Shown here piece after piece: positions 1 through 11,545 of a stretch of 64,000 nucleotides of DNA. This DNA comes from Pseudolabrys sp. FHR47. Lineage in GTDB: Bacteria; Pseudomonadota; Alphaproteobacteria; Rhizobiales; Xanthobacteraceae. The stretch lies in contig NZ_CP039740.1 of assembly GCF_005153485.1 (NCBI RefSeq), forward strand, positions 1,925,001 through 1,989,000, read 5' to 3'. Position 1 is the first letter of the stretch. Each line of letters begins with the position of its first letter. The notes beneath the pieces are model-generated. The model saw only the letters and a program-made list of their open reading frames with translations, made no database searches and was not told the origin of the DNA. Position numbers and translations under genes: made by a program.

Positions 1-429
1 GCATCAGCTCGAGCGCCGTGATGCCGGTTTCGACGAGGTGATCGAGCTTGTCGATCATCGCGCGATAGCTTCCTTCGGGCGTGAACGTGCCGACATGCGT
101 TTCGAGAAATACCGTTTGTTCCCACGGACGGCCTTTCCAGTCCGCGGCGCGCCAGTCGTACGTGTGGTCGATGACTTCGCTGGGGCCGGCGACGTCCTCG
201 GGCTGGAAGTGCGATGCCGGGTCGGCAATGGTGATTTCGCCGTCGATGCGAAAACTGTAGTGGGTGCCGGCCTTGACGCCGGGCACATGCAAGGAGAACC
301 AGCCGCCGTCGGCGCGCCGCATCTGTTGCGTGCTGTCGAGCACGAGCTCGACTTGTTTTGCCGCCGGCGCCCATAGCCTAAAGGTCACGCCATCATCGGC
401 GATCAGCGGCCCGAACGTGGGGAGGGCGC

Positions 430-433
<4 letters not shown>
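1..433 (-). CDS. treZ: Malto-oligosyltrehalose trehalohydrolase, N-terminal part (cut by window edge)
   Basis: The first 144 residues of a GH13 trehalohydrolase, which releases trehalose from maltooligosyl-trehalose in the cytoplasm; the rest lies left of position 1. The translation starts VSALPTFGPLIADDGV and continues with the N-terminal beta-sandwich (FRLWAPAAKQVELVL, then DPASHFQPEDVAGPS) and the start of the barrel (WEQTVFLETHVGTFTPEG), all typical of TreZ. The GTG start (433-431) overlaps the TGA stop of glgX (GTGA), so the two are translationally coupled. Its usual partner treY is not in the window. TreZ is preferred over GlgB because of the DPAS-FQPEDV segment and because glgB is already present. 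Confidence 0.88.
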
Positions 434-2529
<2,096 letters not shown>

Positions 2530-4368
2530 GCGGTGGGAGAACAATGCGAATCTCCTGACTGTCGGGCGTGGCAACGGTTGAGACGCCGCCCGCGTTCCCG
2601 ACATTGCTGCCGCCATAAATGGCCGCATCCGAATTGAAGGCCTCGCGCCAGTGACCGGCGAAGGGCACACGAAGGCGGTAGTCGTGCAGCACCTGCGGGG
2701 TGAAGTTCACGACGAAGACGGCGCGCGATCCGGGGTCGCGGCCCTTGCGCAGCCAGGCGAAGACGCTGTTGTCGGCATCGTCGGTGATCAGCCATTCGAA
2801 GCCTTCCGCCTGACAGTCGAGGCTGTGCAGGGCGGGAATGTCGCGATAAAGATGATTGAGGTCGCGGACGAGGCGCTGGATGCCGGCATGCTCGGACTTT
2901 TCCAGAAGGTGCCACGGCAGGCTGACATCGTGGTTCCACTCGGTGTCCTGGCCGAACTCGCAGCCCATGAACATCAGCTTCTTGCCGGGATGCGAGAACA
3001 TGAAGGCGTAGTAGGCCCTCAAGTTTGCGAAGCGTTGCCACGCGTCGCCCGGCATGCGGCCGAGGATCGAACGTTTGCCGTGAACGACCTCGTCGTGCGA
3101 CAGCGGCAAAATGAAGTTTTCCGAGAAGGCGTAGTGCAGCCCGAACAGGATCTTGCCGTGGTGATAGCGGCGATGGATCGGATCCTTGGACATGTAATCG
3201 AGGGTGTCGTTCATCCACCCCATATTCCACTTGTAGCCGAAGCCAAGTCCGCCCCAGTCGACCGGGCGTGACACCTGCGGCCAGGCGGTCGACTCCTCGG
3301 CGACCGTGGTGGCGTGCGGATATTGCCGGAACACCTCGGTGTTGGTGCGCCGCAGGAAGTCGACGGCATCGATGTTTTCGCGGCCGCCGTGCTTGTTGGG
3401 AATCCAGCCGTGCGCGGGCCGGCTGTAATCGAGATACAGCATCGAGGCGACGGCATCGACGCGCAAGCCGTCAATGCCGTAGCGGTCAAACCAGAACAGG
3501 GCGTTCGACAGCAGGAAGTTCGTGACCTCCGTGCGCCCGTAATTGTAGATCAGCGTGCCCCAGTCGAGGTGGCGGCCCTGGCGCGGGTCCTCGTGTTCGT
3601 AGAGACCAGTGCCGTCGAAGCGGGCAAGGCCATGCGGGTCATCGGGAAAATGGCCGGGCACCCAGTCGAGCAATACGCCGAGACCAGCCTTATGCAGGGC
3701 ATCCACCAGATGCGCGAAGTCCTCCGGCGGGCCGAAGCGGCTGGTCGGCGCGAACAGGCCGGTCGGCTGATAGCCCCACGAGCCGTCGAAGGGGTGCTCT
3801 GAGATGGGCAGCAATTCGACGTGGGTGAAGCCCATGTCGCGCACATAGCCCGGCAATTGTTCGGCGAGTTCGCGATAGGTCAGCCAGCCGCCGCCACGTT
3901 CGGCACTGCGGCGCCAGGAGCCCAGATGGACTTCGTAGATGGAGATCGGCTTGTTGTAGGCGTTGATTTCCGAGGGCGCCGGCGAGGGGTGCGGGATTGT
4001 CGAAGGATCGACGACGATCGATGCGGAGAGCGGGCGTACTTCCGACGCGAAGGCGACCGGATCCGCCTTCAACGGCAGCATTTGACCAAAGCGATCGACA
4101 ATTTCGAACTTGTACCTATCTCCAACTTTGGCGCCGGCGACGAATGTTTCCCAATAGCCCTGGCCGCGCACCTGCATCGGGTTGCTGTTGCCGTCCCATG
4201 AATTGAAATCGCCGACGACACTGACGCGCTGGGCATTGGGCGCAAGCACGATGAACCCGACACCTGACACTCCGTCATGAATCATGGGATGCGCGCCGAG
4301 CTTGTCGTACAGCCGGAGTTGGTTGCCTTCGCCGAGCAGATAAAGATCGTAGTCGGAGAGGATCGGGT

Positions 4369-7300
4369 TCATAAGGCAATCACCCCGCGCTGAAAGAGAA
4401 TGCGCGCCGTCGCTTCCAGCGGAATATGCGACCACGCGGGGCGGTTCGTCAGTTCGTATTCGATTTCGTAGAGCGCCTTCTCCAACAGGAAGGTGTCGAG
4501 TAACTGCCGGGCCTGCTCCGCATCGGCCGGCCAGAGGCCACTATCGCCGAGCGTCTCGCGGTAACAGGACCAGAAGGCCTCGGTCAGGCGATCGCCCCAG
4601 TCGCGCATCAGCGGCGTGAGCACGCTGCGGTCCTCGTCGTTCAGGTCCGGCGCATTGGCGATGGCCGCGCTGATGGCGTAATCGATCGACCGGATCAGGC
4701 CGGCGACGTCGCGCGCCGGCGGCGCTTTGCGGCGACGTTCCTCGACGGTACGGCGGGGCTCGCCTTCGAAGTCGAGGATGTAGGCATCATCTTTGGCGAT
4801 GAGGACCTGGCCGAGATGGAAATCGCCGTGGTGGCGGATTTTCTGGCCGTCAAAGGCCGATTTGCGGCCGTTTTCGATATGAGAAAGGACGGCCTCGCGG
4901 CTCTCGGTCAGCCGTGAGGCAATTGGATGTATCTCCCGCGGGAGGTTCGCCATGGAGCTGGCGACGAGGTCCAGCCGGGCGCGCGTGCGGTCCGCCAGAT
5001 CGTCGGTCCAGGCCGCAACGTCCACATCCGTAATCGACTCCGGCGCGAAGGCGGCAATGTCCGGCCGGCTGGCGAAGGCGAGGTGCATCTCCGCCGTCCG
5101 CTTGCCGATCTGCCGGATGCGCTGCAGCAGCACGGGCGTATCGGCGGTTTCCAGGATCGGCTCGGCGAGATTGAGCCGCTGCGCATCGATCAGGCGCTCG
5201 AGCGAGCCGACGGTCAGGCTCCAGGCATCGCCCTGGTTCTCGATGAAGGCATGGACCACGACCAGTGCGCTGCTGGTGTCGCCCTCGATCAGTTCGGCAG
5301 AGCCGAGCAAAGCCGGCGCGTTCTGGAACGAGGTCTCGTCGGTCAGGAAACGCCCGATCTCGATTTCCGGATGAATGCCCGGCGACAGGCGGCGCAGCAG
5401 TTTCACGACATAGCGGTCGTCCACGATGATGCTGGAATTCGATTGCTCGCGATCGACCGCCTTCACGGACTTCACCTCCGGCGGCGGCGCGGCGGCGAAA
5501 ACTCCGGTCGGCCTGAATTCGATGCGTTGGTCTCCAACCCCCGCCACTGTATGCCCCGCTACGGCGCCGGCGCGGATGCTGGCCAGCAGCGCCGCGATGA
5601 ATTCGGGCTCCACCGTGGCGTCGAGCAGGGTGCCTTCGCGGGGCCCGCGGCGGACGGCCGCCAGAACGCTTGCTGGCCCGCGGTCGATGGCGGTGTAGCG
5701 CGACCAACGAATGGTGAGCGGCAGCATGTAGCGGCTGGTGCCGGCGCCGCTGGATGTATCGGCCACCGCCATCAGGAAGCGGTCATTGCCGAACTCCACC
5801 GGGATCGCGCTTGATACCTTGATCGAGGGCGTGCGCTGGTTCTTTTCGCCGAACCAGCGGCGGTTGGCGATGAAGCCCGGCAGCACATCATTCTCGAGCG
5901 TGCGCAAGGTCCAGCCGGACGTCAGCGACTGCAGCGTCGGCCCGAGCACGAGCGTGGAAATCTCGCGCGGCAGCTTCGTCTCCTCGACCTTGCCGCTTTC
6001 CTCGTTGAGCTGGAACCAGAAGAAGCCGTAAGGCGGCAATGTCACCAGATAGGGCAATTGGCCGATGCGCGGGAAATTCGTCCGGCCGAGCATCTCCTGC
6101 GGGATGCGGCCTTCCCATTGAGGCAGGTCGAGTTCGACCGCCTGTGCGGTGCGCGCCAGATTGGCAACGCAGAGGATGGCCTCGTTGCCGAGCTGGCGCA
6201 CATAAGCCAATACGGCGCGATTGGCGGGCCGCACGAAAGTGAGCGTGCCGCGGCCGAACACCGAGGTCGATTTGCGCACGGCGATCAGACGCCGCATCCA
6301 GCTCAACAGCGATGAAGCCGAGCGGCTCTGCGCCTCGACATTGACGGCGGAGAAGCCGTAGACGGGGTCCATGATGCAGGGCAGGAAGAGCGCGGCCGGA
6401 TCGGCGCGGGAGAATCCGCCATTGCGGTCCGGCGTCCATTGCATCGGCGTGCGCACGCCATTGCGATCGCCGAGGAAAATGTTGTCGCCCATGCCGATCT
6501 CGTCGCCGTAATAGATGATCGGCGTGCCGGGCATCGACATCAGGATCGAGTTCATCAATTCGATCTTGCGCCGGTCATTGTCCATCAGCGGCGCGAGGCG
6601 GCGGCGAATGCCGACATTGATACGCGCGCGGGGGTCGGCGGCGTAGGTCGACCACAGATAGTCGCGCTCGACGTCGGTGACCATTTCGAGGGTCAGTTCG
6701 TCGTGGTTGCGCAAGAACATCGCCCACTGGCAGTTCGATGGGATTTCGGGCGTTTGCCGCATGATGTCGGCGATCGGGAAGCGGTCTTCCTGCGCGATCG
6801 CCATGTAGATGCGCGGCATCAGCGGGAAGTGATAGGCCATCTGGCATTCGTCGCCATTGCCGAAATATTGCTGCACGTCCTCCGGCCACATATTGGCTTC
6901 GGCGAGCAGCACCTTGCCCGGCGCATAGGCGTCCAGTTCGGCGCGCAATTGCTTGATGATGAGGTGCGTCTCGGGAAGGTTTTCGTTGCTGGTGCCTTCG
7001 CGTTCGATCAGATAGGGCACGGCATCGAGACGGAAGCCGTCGACGCCAGTATCGAGCCAACGCTTCATGACTTGCACGACCGCGCGCACGACACGCGGAT
7101 TGTCGAAATTCAAGTCCGGCTGGTGCGAGAAGAAGCGATGCCAATAGAAGGCATTGGCCTCGGCGTCCCAGGCCCAGTTCGATTTCTCGGTATCGGTGAA
7201 GATAATACGGGTTTCGAGGAACTTCTGGTCGGTGTCGCTCCACACATACCAGTCGCGCGCGCTCGAGCCGGGTGGCGAGCGCCGTGCGCGTTTGAACCAG

Positions 7301-7677
7301 GCGTGCTGGTCCGACGTGTGATTGACCACCAGTTCGGTGATGACACGAAGGCCGCGCTTCTTGGCCTCGACCATGAAGCGGCGAAAGTCCTTCATGGTGC
7401 CGAACTGCGGGTTGATATCGCCGTAGTCCGAGATGTCGTAGCCGTCGTCGCGGCCGGGGCTCGGATAAAACGGCAGCAGCCACAGCACCGTGACGCCGAG
7501 ATCGCGCAGATAGTCGAGCTTCTCGGTCAGGCCGGCGAAATCGCCGATGCCGTCGCCATTACTGTCGTGGAACGCCTTGACATGAAGCTGGTAGATGATC
7601 GCGTCCTTGTACCAGAGGCCGTCGTCGGGCGTCTCGGAGAAGGCGGGAACAGTCTCGATGCTTTTATGCATGTTCAT
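4369..7677 (-). CDS. treS: Trehalose synthase / maltokinase fusion (TreS-Pep2)
   Basis: A bifunctional protein of about 1102 residues. Residues 1 to about 560 are GH13 trehalose synthase (maltose-trehalose isomerisation): [15 protein letters not shown] near the start, nucleophile Asp in [12 protein letters not shown], Glu in [10 protein letters not shown], His-Asp in FLRNHDEL. Residues from about 600 onward form a maltokinase (aminoglycoside-kinase-like fold) with catalytic [11 protein letters not shown] and metal-binding ILDFEGEP, making maltose-1-phosphate for GlgE. ATG 7677 ([10 protein letters not shown]) or 7671 are the plausible starts, 8-14 nt downstream of the glgE stop; the frame open to 7740 runs into glgE. 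Fusion of the two steps favours channelling trehalose carbon into glucan. Confidence 0.95.
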   Translation of the reverse strand: MNMHKSIETVPAFSETPDDGLWYKDAIIYQLHVKAFHDSNGDGIGDFAGLTEKLDYLRDLGVTVLWLLPFYPSPGRDDGYDISDYGDINPQFGTMKDFRRFMVEAKKRGLRVITELVVNHTSDQHAWFKRARRSPPGSSARDWYVWSDTDQKFLETRIIFTDTEKSNWAWDAEANAFYWHRFFSHQPDLNFDNPRVVRAVVQVMKRWLDTGVDGFRLDAVPYLIEREGTSNENLPETHLIIKQLRAELDAYAPGKVLLAEANMWPEDVQQYFGNGDECQMAYHFPLMPRIYMAIAQEDRFPIADIMRQTPEIPSNCQWAMFLRNHDELTLEMVTDVERDYLWSTYAADPRARINVGIRRRLAPLMDNDRRKIELMNSILMSMPGTPIIYYGDEIGMGDNIFLGDRNGVRTPMQWTPDRNGGFSRADPAALFLPCIMDPVYGFSAVNVEAQSRSASSLLSWMRRLIAVRKSTSVFGRGTLTFVRPANRAVLAYVRQLGNEAILCVANLARTAQAVELDLPQWEGRIPQEMLGRTNFPRIGQLPYLVTLPPYGFFWFQLNEESGKVEETKLPREISTLVLGPTLQSLTSGWTLRTLENDVLPGFIANRRWFGEKNQRTPSIKVSSAIPVEFGNDRFLMAVADTSSGAGTSRYMLPLTIRWSRYTAIDRGPASVLAAVRRGPREGTLLDATVEPEFIAALLASIRAGAVAGHTVAGVGDQRIEFRPTGVFAAAPPPEVKSVKAVDREQSNSSIIVDDRYVVKLLRRLSPGIHPEIEIGRFLTDETSFQNAPALLGSAELIEGDTSSALVVVHAFIENQGDAWSLTVGSLERLIDAQRLNLAEPILETADTPVLLQRIRQIGKRTAEMHLAFASRPDIAAFAPESITDVDVAAWTDDLADRTRARLDLVASSMANLPREIHPIASRLTESREAVLSHIENGRKSAFDGQKIRHHGDFHLGQVLIAKDDAYILDFEGEPRRTVEERRRKAPPARDVAGLIRSIDYAISAAIANAPDLNDEDRSVLTPLMRDWGDRLTEAFWSCYRETLGDSGLWPADAEQARQLLDTFLLEKALYEIEYELTNRPAWSHIPLEATARILFQRGVIAL

Positions 7678-7684
7678 GGCCGCC

Positions 7685-9655
7685 TCATACCTCGCACCGA
7701 AGTAAAAGCGCCGGATCGCGATCCGGTTCGATGCGAACACGCAGGCCGTTCCATTCGAGCAGATGGCGCTCGCCGGTGACGAGGTTTTCGGCCGCGCGCA
7801 CCGGGCGGCGGTCGTCCGGCGGTCCGATCGTGAGGTCGCCGAAATGCAGCCAGAACTCTTTGGGCGTGCGGCTCAGCGCGATGGCGCAGGCAATCGCATT
7901 GTCGCCGCCGGGCGACTCCTTGAGGAAACCGGTGACGTTGCCGTCATTGGTCTGCAGGAAGCGCAGATCGGCGGTTTGCAGCATAGCCGGATTGGCGCGC
8001 CGGATCGTGTTGAGGCGCTTGAGATAGTCCTTGATGTTGCCCGGCTTGTTCCAGTCGCGGGTGCGGATCTCGTACTTTTCCGAATTGATGTATTCCTCGC
8101 GGCCGGGCAGGGGCTCGTATTCGATCAATTCGAAGCCGTTATAGATGCCGTAGTTCGATGACGCCGTCGCGGCGAGCGCGGCGCGCGCCTTGAACAGCCA
8201 CGGCTCGCCCGTCTGCAATTGAACAGGGAGAATATCCGGCGTGGTGACGAAGAAGTTCGGGCGGTAGTAGTCGCGCTCCGGATAGCCGGTGAGCTCGGCA
8301 AGGTAAGCCTCGATCTCGGCCTTGTGCGTGCGCCAGGTAAAATATGTGTAGGATTGCGTGAAGCCGAGCTTGGCGAGGCCCTTCATCACCTTCGGCCGGG
8401 TGAAGGCTTCGGCAAGAAAGATAACGCCGGGGTCGCGCGACTGCACTTCGCGGATGAGCCACTCCCAGAATGGGAACGGCTTGGTGTGCGGATTATCGAC
8501 ACGGAAGATGCGAACGCCGTGGCCGACCCAGAACAGGAAGACGTCACGCAGCGCGGTCCACAGCCCGATGCGGTCGTCGCAATAGAAGTCCGGGTTGACG
8601 ATGTCCTCGTACTTCTTCGGCGGATTCTCGGCATAGCGGATCGAGCCGTCGGGCCGCCGGCTGAACCATTCCGGGTGCTGCTTCAGCCAGGGATGGTCTG
8701 GCGAGCATTGGATGGCGATGTCGAGCGCGATCTCCATGCCATGTCGGTGGCAGACGGAGACGAGGTCGCGAAAATCGTCGAGCGTGCCGAGCTGCGGTTC
8801 GATCGCATCGTGGCCGCCATGCTCGTTGCCGATGGCATAGAACGAGCCGACGTCGCCGGGCTCGGCCTTGACGGCATTGTTCTTGCCCTTGCGGTTGGTG
8901 CGACCGACGGGATGGATCGGCGTGAGATAAAGCACGTCGAAACCAAGATCGGCGATTTCCGGCACGCGCGCGATGCAGTCGCGAAAGGTGCCGTGCTGGC
9001 CGGGCACGCGGCTCTGGCTGCGCGGTACCATTTCGTACCAGGCGCTGGCGCGCGCGCGTTCGCGATCGGCGACCAGCGGCACGCTCGGGCTGCGCGTCAG
9101 ATCGGGACGGGCGCCATGCTCGGCCATGACGGCCGCGAGATCGTCGTCGAGCAGGACGCCGGGGTCCATTTCGGCGGCGTAGCGGCGCGCGGCGGTATCG
9201 GCGACGTGACGCGCTTCGGCCTGGGAGGGGAGAAGCTGGAGCAGCAGGTCATAGCCCTCACGGGCCTCGAGCGTGACGTCCTGTCCGGCGGCGCGCTTGA
9301 GCGTGAACTCCTTGCGCCACGTTCCGTACTGGTCGGTCCAGGCTTCAATCGCGAAGAGATAGTATCCCGGCTCGGGCGGCACGAAGCGACCATGCCAGCG
9401 GTCGTTGCTGTGCAGCTGCATCGGCTCGCGGTGCCAGTCCGGTTCGCCTTCGCGCCGCCAGATCAGCGCGGCGGCGAGCACATCGTGACCGTCGCGAAAA
9501 ATATCCGCCCAGACGTCGACGATTTCGCCGGCAATGCGTTTAACTGCGTAGCGGCCACCATCCACGCCGGGGAAAATTCCCTCGATGTGGAATCGAGGGC
9601 CGGTCGGATCACTCGGGGATTGTTCAATTGTCTGCTTCTGCTCGAAAAGTCCCAT
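7685..9655 (-). CDS. glgE: Alpha-1,4-glucan:maltose-1-phosphate maltosyltransferase GlgE
   Basis: Transfers maltosyl units from maltose-1-phosphate to the non-reducing ends of alpha-glucan, the central reaction of the GlgE pathway. About 656 residues with an N-terminal domain (GPRFHIEGIFPGVDGGRYAVK), a catalytic GH13 barrel and the GlgE signature around the nucleophile (FRVDNPHTKPFPFWEW), Glu in FLAEAFTRPK and Asp in TTPDILP. ATG 9655 (MGLFEQKQTIEQS) is preferred; an in-frame GTG lies at 9664. It is the first gene of the minus-strand run, and a stress-sigma-like promoter at 9718-9742 faces it. Confidence 0.96.
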   Translation of the reverse strand: MGLFEQKQTIEQSPSDPTGPRFHIEGIFPGVDGGRYAVKRIAGEIVDVWADIFRDGHDVLAAALIWRREGEPDWHREPMQLHSNDRWHGRFVPPEPGYYLFAIEAWTDQYGTWRKEFTLKRAAGQDVTLEAREGYDLLLQLLPSQAEARHVADTAARRYAAEMDPGVLLDDDLAAVMAEHGARPDLTRSPSVPLVADRERARASAWYEMVPRSQSRVPGQHGTFRDCIARVPEIADLGFDVLYLTPIHPVGRTNRKGKNNAVKAEPGDVGSFYAIGNEHGGHDAIEPQLGTLDDFRDLVSVCHRHGMEIALDIAIQCSPDHPWLKQHPEWFSRRPDGSIRYAENPPKKYEDIVNPDFYCDDRIGLWTALRDVFLFWVGHGVRIFRVDNPHTKPFPFWEWLIREVQSRDPGVIFLAEAFTRPKVMKGLAKLGFTQSYTYFTWRTHKAEIEAYLAELTGYPERDYYRPNFFVTTPDILPVQLQTGEPWLFKARAALAATASSNYGIYNGFELIEYEPLPGREEYINSEKYEIRTRDWNKPGNIKDYLKRLNTIRRANPAMLQTADLRFLQTNDGNVTGFLKESPGGDNAIACAIALSRTPKEFWLHFGDLTIGPPDDRRPVRAAENLVTGERHLLEWNGLRVRIEPDRDPALLLRCEV

Positions 9656-9717
9656 GCCTGCCACACCACGGCTCGCGTCCGGACGGAATTTCGGCGGGCC
9701 GCCTTACCCGCACAGTC

Positions 9718-9742
9718 AACCGGCCAGCTACCGAAAAGTTCC
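9718..9742 (-). promoter_or_regulatory. EcfG-type (general stress sigma) promoter upstream of glgE
   Basis: On the minus strand GGAAC (9742-9738) and GGTT (9721-9718) are separated by exactly 16 nt. This matches the alphaproteobacterial general-stress ECF sigma promoter pattern GGAAC-N16/17-NGTT. It lies about 60 nt before the glgE start codon in the short gap shared with divergent malQ. Match seen directly; sigma-factor use is inferred. Confidence 0.6.
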
Positions 9743-9752
9743 CATTTTGCGG

Positions 9753-11534
9753 ATGGCGCGGCGGGCGGAAGCGATGAACGATATGGTCGCAGAAGCCGAG
9801 CGCTGGGGCATCGAGCCGGGCTATCATGATGTCTTCGGCCACTGGCACGCCGTGCCAGAAGACACGATCAAACGTCTTTTGCTGTCGCTTCGACGCGACG
9901 GCGCAAGTCCTGTTCAGACAGAAGCGGAGCCCGCATTCGCCGATCATGACCGCGCGTTTCAGGGCGATGGCCGCCGCGTCTGGGGCCTCGCGGTGCAGCT
10001 CTATGCGCTACGGTCGGCGCGCAACTGGGGACATGGCGACTTCGGCGACCTCAAGCGGCTGATCGAGACCACCGCGCCGCTCGGTGCCGCGGCCATCGGC
10101 CTCAACCCGCTGCACGCGCTGTTTCCGGAAGATGCGGAGCGGGCGAGCCCCTATGGGCCGAACAGCCGGCTGTTCCTGAATGTGCTCTATATAGATGTGC
10201 AGGCGATCCCCGAGTTTGGCGGGCTTACCGCTGCGGAGCAGGCCGAAGCAGCGCGTCTGCGGGGGCTCGACCTGATCGACTACGGCGCGGTCGCGCGACT
10301 GAAACTCGCGGCATTGGCACGCGCCTATGCTGGCTTCAGGGCCGGAGCCACAGCCAAGCGGCTCTCCGATTTCGATGCCTTTCGCGAGGAGCAAGGGGAA
10401 GCTTTGCTGCGCTTCTGCTGCTTCGAAGTATTGCGCCGGCAGTTGTCGCCGCGACCCTGGCCGGAATGGCCGGCGCCATGGCGAACGCCGGACAAGGCGG
10501 CACTGTCGGACTTCTACGAGTCGCACTATGCCTGCGGCTTCGTCGCGTTCTGCCAGTGGATCGCCGACCGTCAACTGGCCGCGTGCAAGGAGACGGCGCG
10601 CCAGCTCGGCATGCCGGTTGGGCTCTATGTCGATCTCGCTGTCGGCATCGACCGCCACGGCGCCGACGCCTGGAGCGATCAGGACACGGTGCTGTCCGAT
10701 GCCTCGGCCGGGGCGCCGCCCGATGAGTTCAATCCGGCGGGGCAGGATTGGGGTCTCGCGCCGTTTCATCCATCGCACATCTCGTCGAACGATTTTGCTT
10801 CGCTGCGCCGGTTGCTGCGCGCGACCATGCGCCATGCCGGCGCCGTGCGCATCGACCATGTTCTCGGCCTGAAGCGCATGTTTCTGATGCCCGTCGGCGC
10901 CGGCGCGAAGAATGGCGCTTATGTGCGCTATCCGTTCGAGGCGATGTTGCGTGTCATTGCCGATGAAAGCCGCAAGGCGCGTTGCGTGGTGATCGGCGAA
11001 GACCTCGGCACGGTGCCGGACGGCTTTCGCGACACGATGATGCGTTGGGGGCTGTGGACCTATCGCGTGCTGCTCTTCGAGCGCCGGCATGATGGAGAGT
11101 TCGCCGCGCCGCAGACCTATCCCGAGCAGGCGCTGGCGACCTTCAATACGCACGACCTGCCGACCTTCCGCGGCTGGATCACGGGCCACGACCTGCGGAC
11201 GAAGAACGAGATCGGCGTCGATCCCGGCGAGACTGCGGAAGCGCGGACCTGGTGGCAGGGCGCGCTGCGCCGGCTGCTGGGGGAGTTCGGCGGCGGCCGC
11301 TCGTCCGAGGACTTCGCCGCGGTCGCCGCGGTGCTCGGCGCGACGCCGTCGAAGCTGGCGATGGTCGGTCTCGACGATGTTGTCGACGCGCTCGATCAGC
11401 CCAACATTCCGGGCACGGTGGCCGAGCATCCGAACTGGCGGCGCAAGCTGCCGGTCAGTCTCGAAGAGCTTGCGAGCCATGCTGAGCTGGCGGCCGTGGC
11501 CGAGGCCTTCGCGCAGGCGGGACGCAAGACTTAA
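9753..11534 (+). CDS. malQ: 4-alpha-glucanotransferase (amylomaltase) MalQ
   Basis: A GH77 disproportionating enzyme that moves alpha-1,4-glucan segments between maltodextrins, recycling short chains released by GlgX and GlgP. About 593 residues; nucleophile Asp in VRIDHVLGLKRMF, acid/base Glu in VIGEDLGTVPDGF, Asp in TFNTHDLPTFRGW, and the N-terminal signature WGLAVQLYALRSARNWGHGD. The frame is open from 9585, but that part overlaps glgE. ATG 9753 (MARRAEAMND) is used; ATG 9774 is an alternative. Divergent from glgE, convergent with glgP with only 11 nt between their ends. Confidence 0.94.
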   Translation: MARRAEAMNDMVAEAERWGIEPGYHDVFGHWHAVPEDTIKRLLLSLRRDGASPVQTEAEPAFADHDRAFQGDGRRVWGLAVQLYALRSARNWGHGDFGDLKRLIETTAPLGAAAIGLNPLHALFPEDAERASPYGPNSRLFLNVLYIDVQAIPEFGGLTAAEQAEAARLRGLDLIDYGAVARLKLAALARAYAGFRAGATAKRLSDFDAFREEQGEALLRFCCFEVLRRQLSPRPWPEWPAPWRTPDKAALSDFYESHYACGFVAFCQWIADRQLAACKETARQLGMPVGLYVDLAVGIDRHGADAWSDQDTVLSDASAGAPPDEFNPAGQDWGLAPFHPSHISSNDFASLRRLLRATMRHAGAVRIDHVLGLKRMFLMPVGAGAKNGAYVRYPFEAMLRVIADESRKARCVVIGEDLGTVPDGFRDTMMRWGLWTYRVLLFERRHDGEFAAPQTYPEQALATFNTHDLPTFRGWITGHDLRTKNEIGVDPGETAEARTWWQGALRRLLGEFGGGRSSEDFAAVAAVLGATPSKLAMVGLDDVVDALDQPNIPGTVAEHPNWRRKLPVSLEELASHAELAAVAEAFAQAGRKT

Positions 11535-11545
11535 GGCGCTGCGTC

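Noticed and set aside
2530..2670. N-terminal extension of GlgX
   Set aside because: It lies inside glgB, is Arg/Pro/Ser-rich and precedes the conserved GlgX start.
6439..7779. Plus-strand frame of 446 codons antisense to treS
   Set aside because: Covers the conserved GH13 catalytic region on the other strand and has no family-like motifs.
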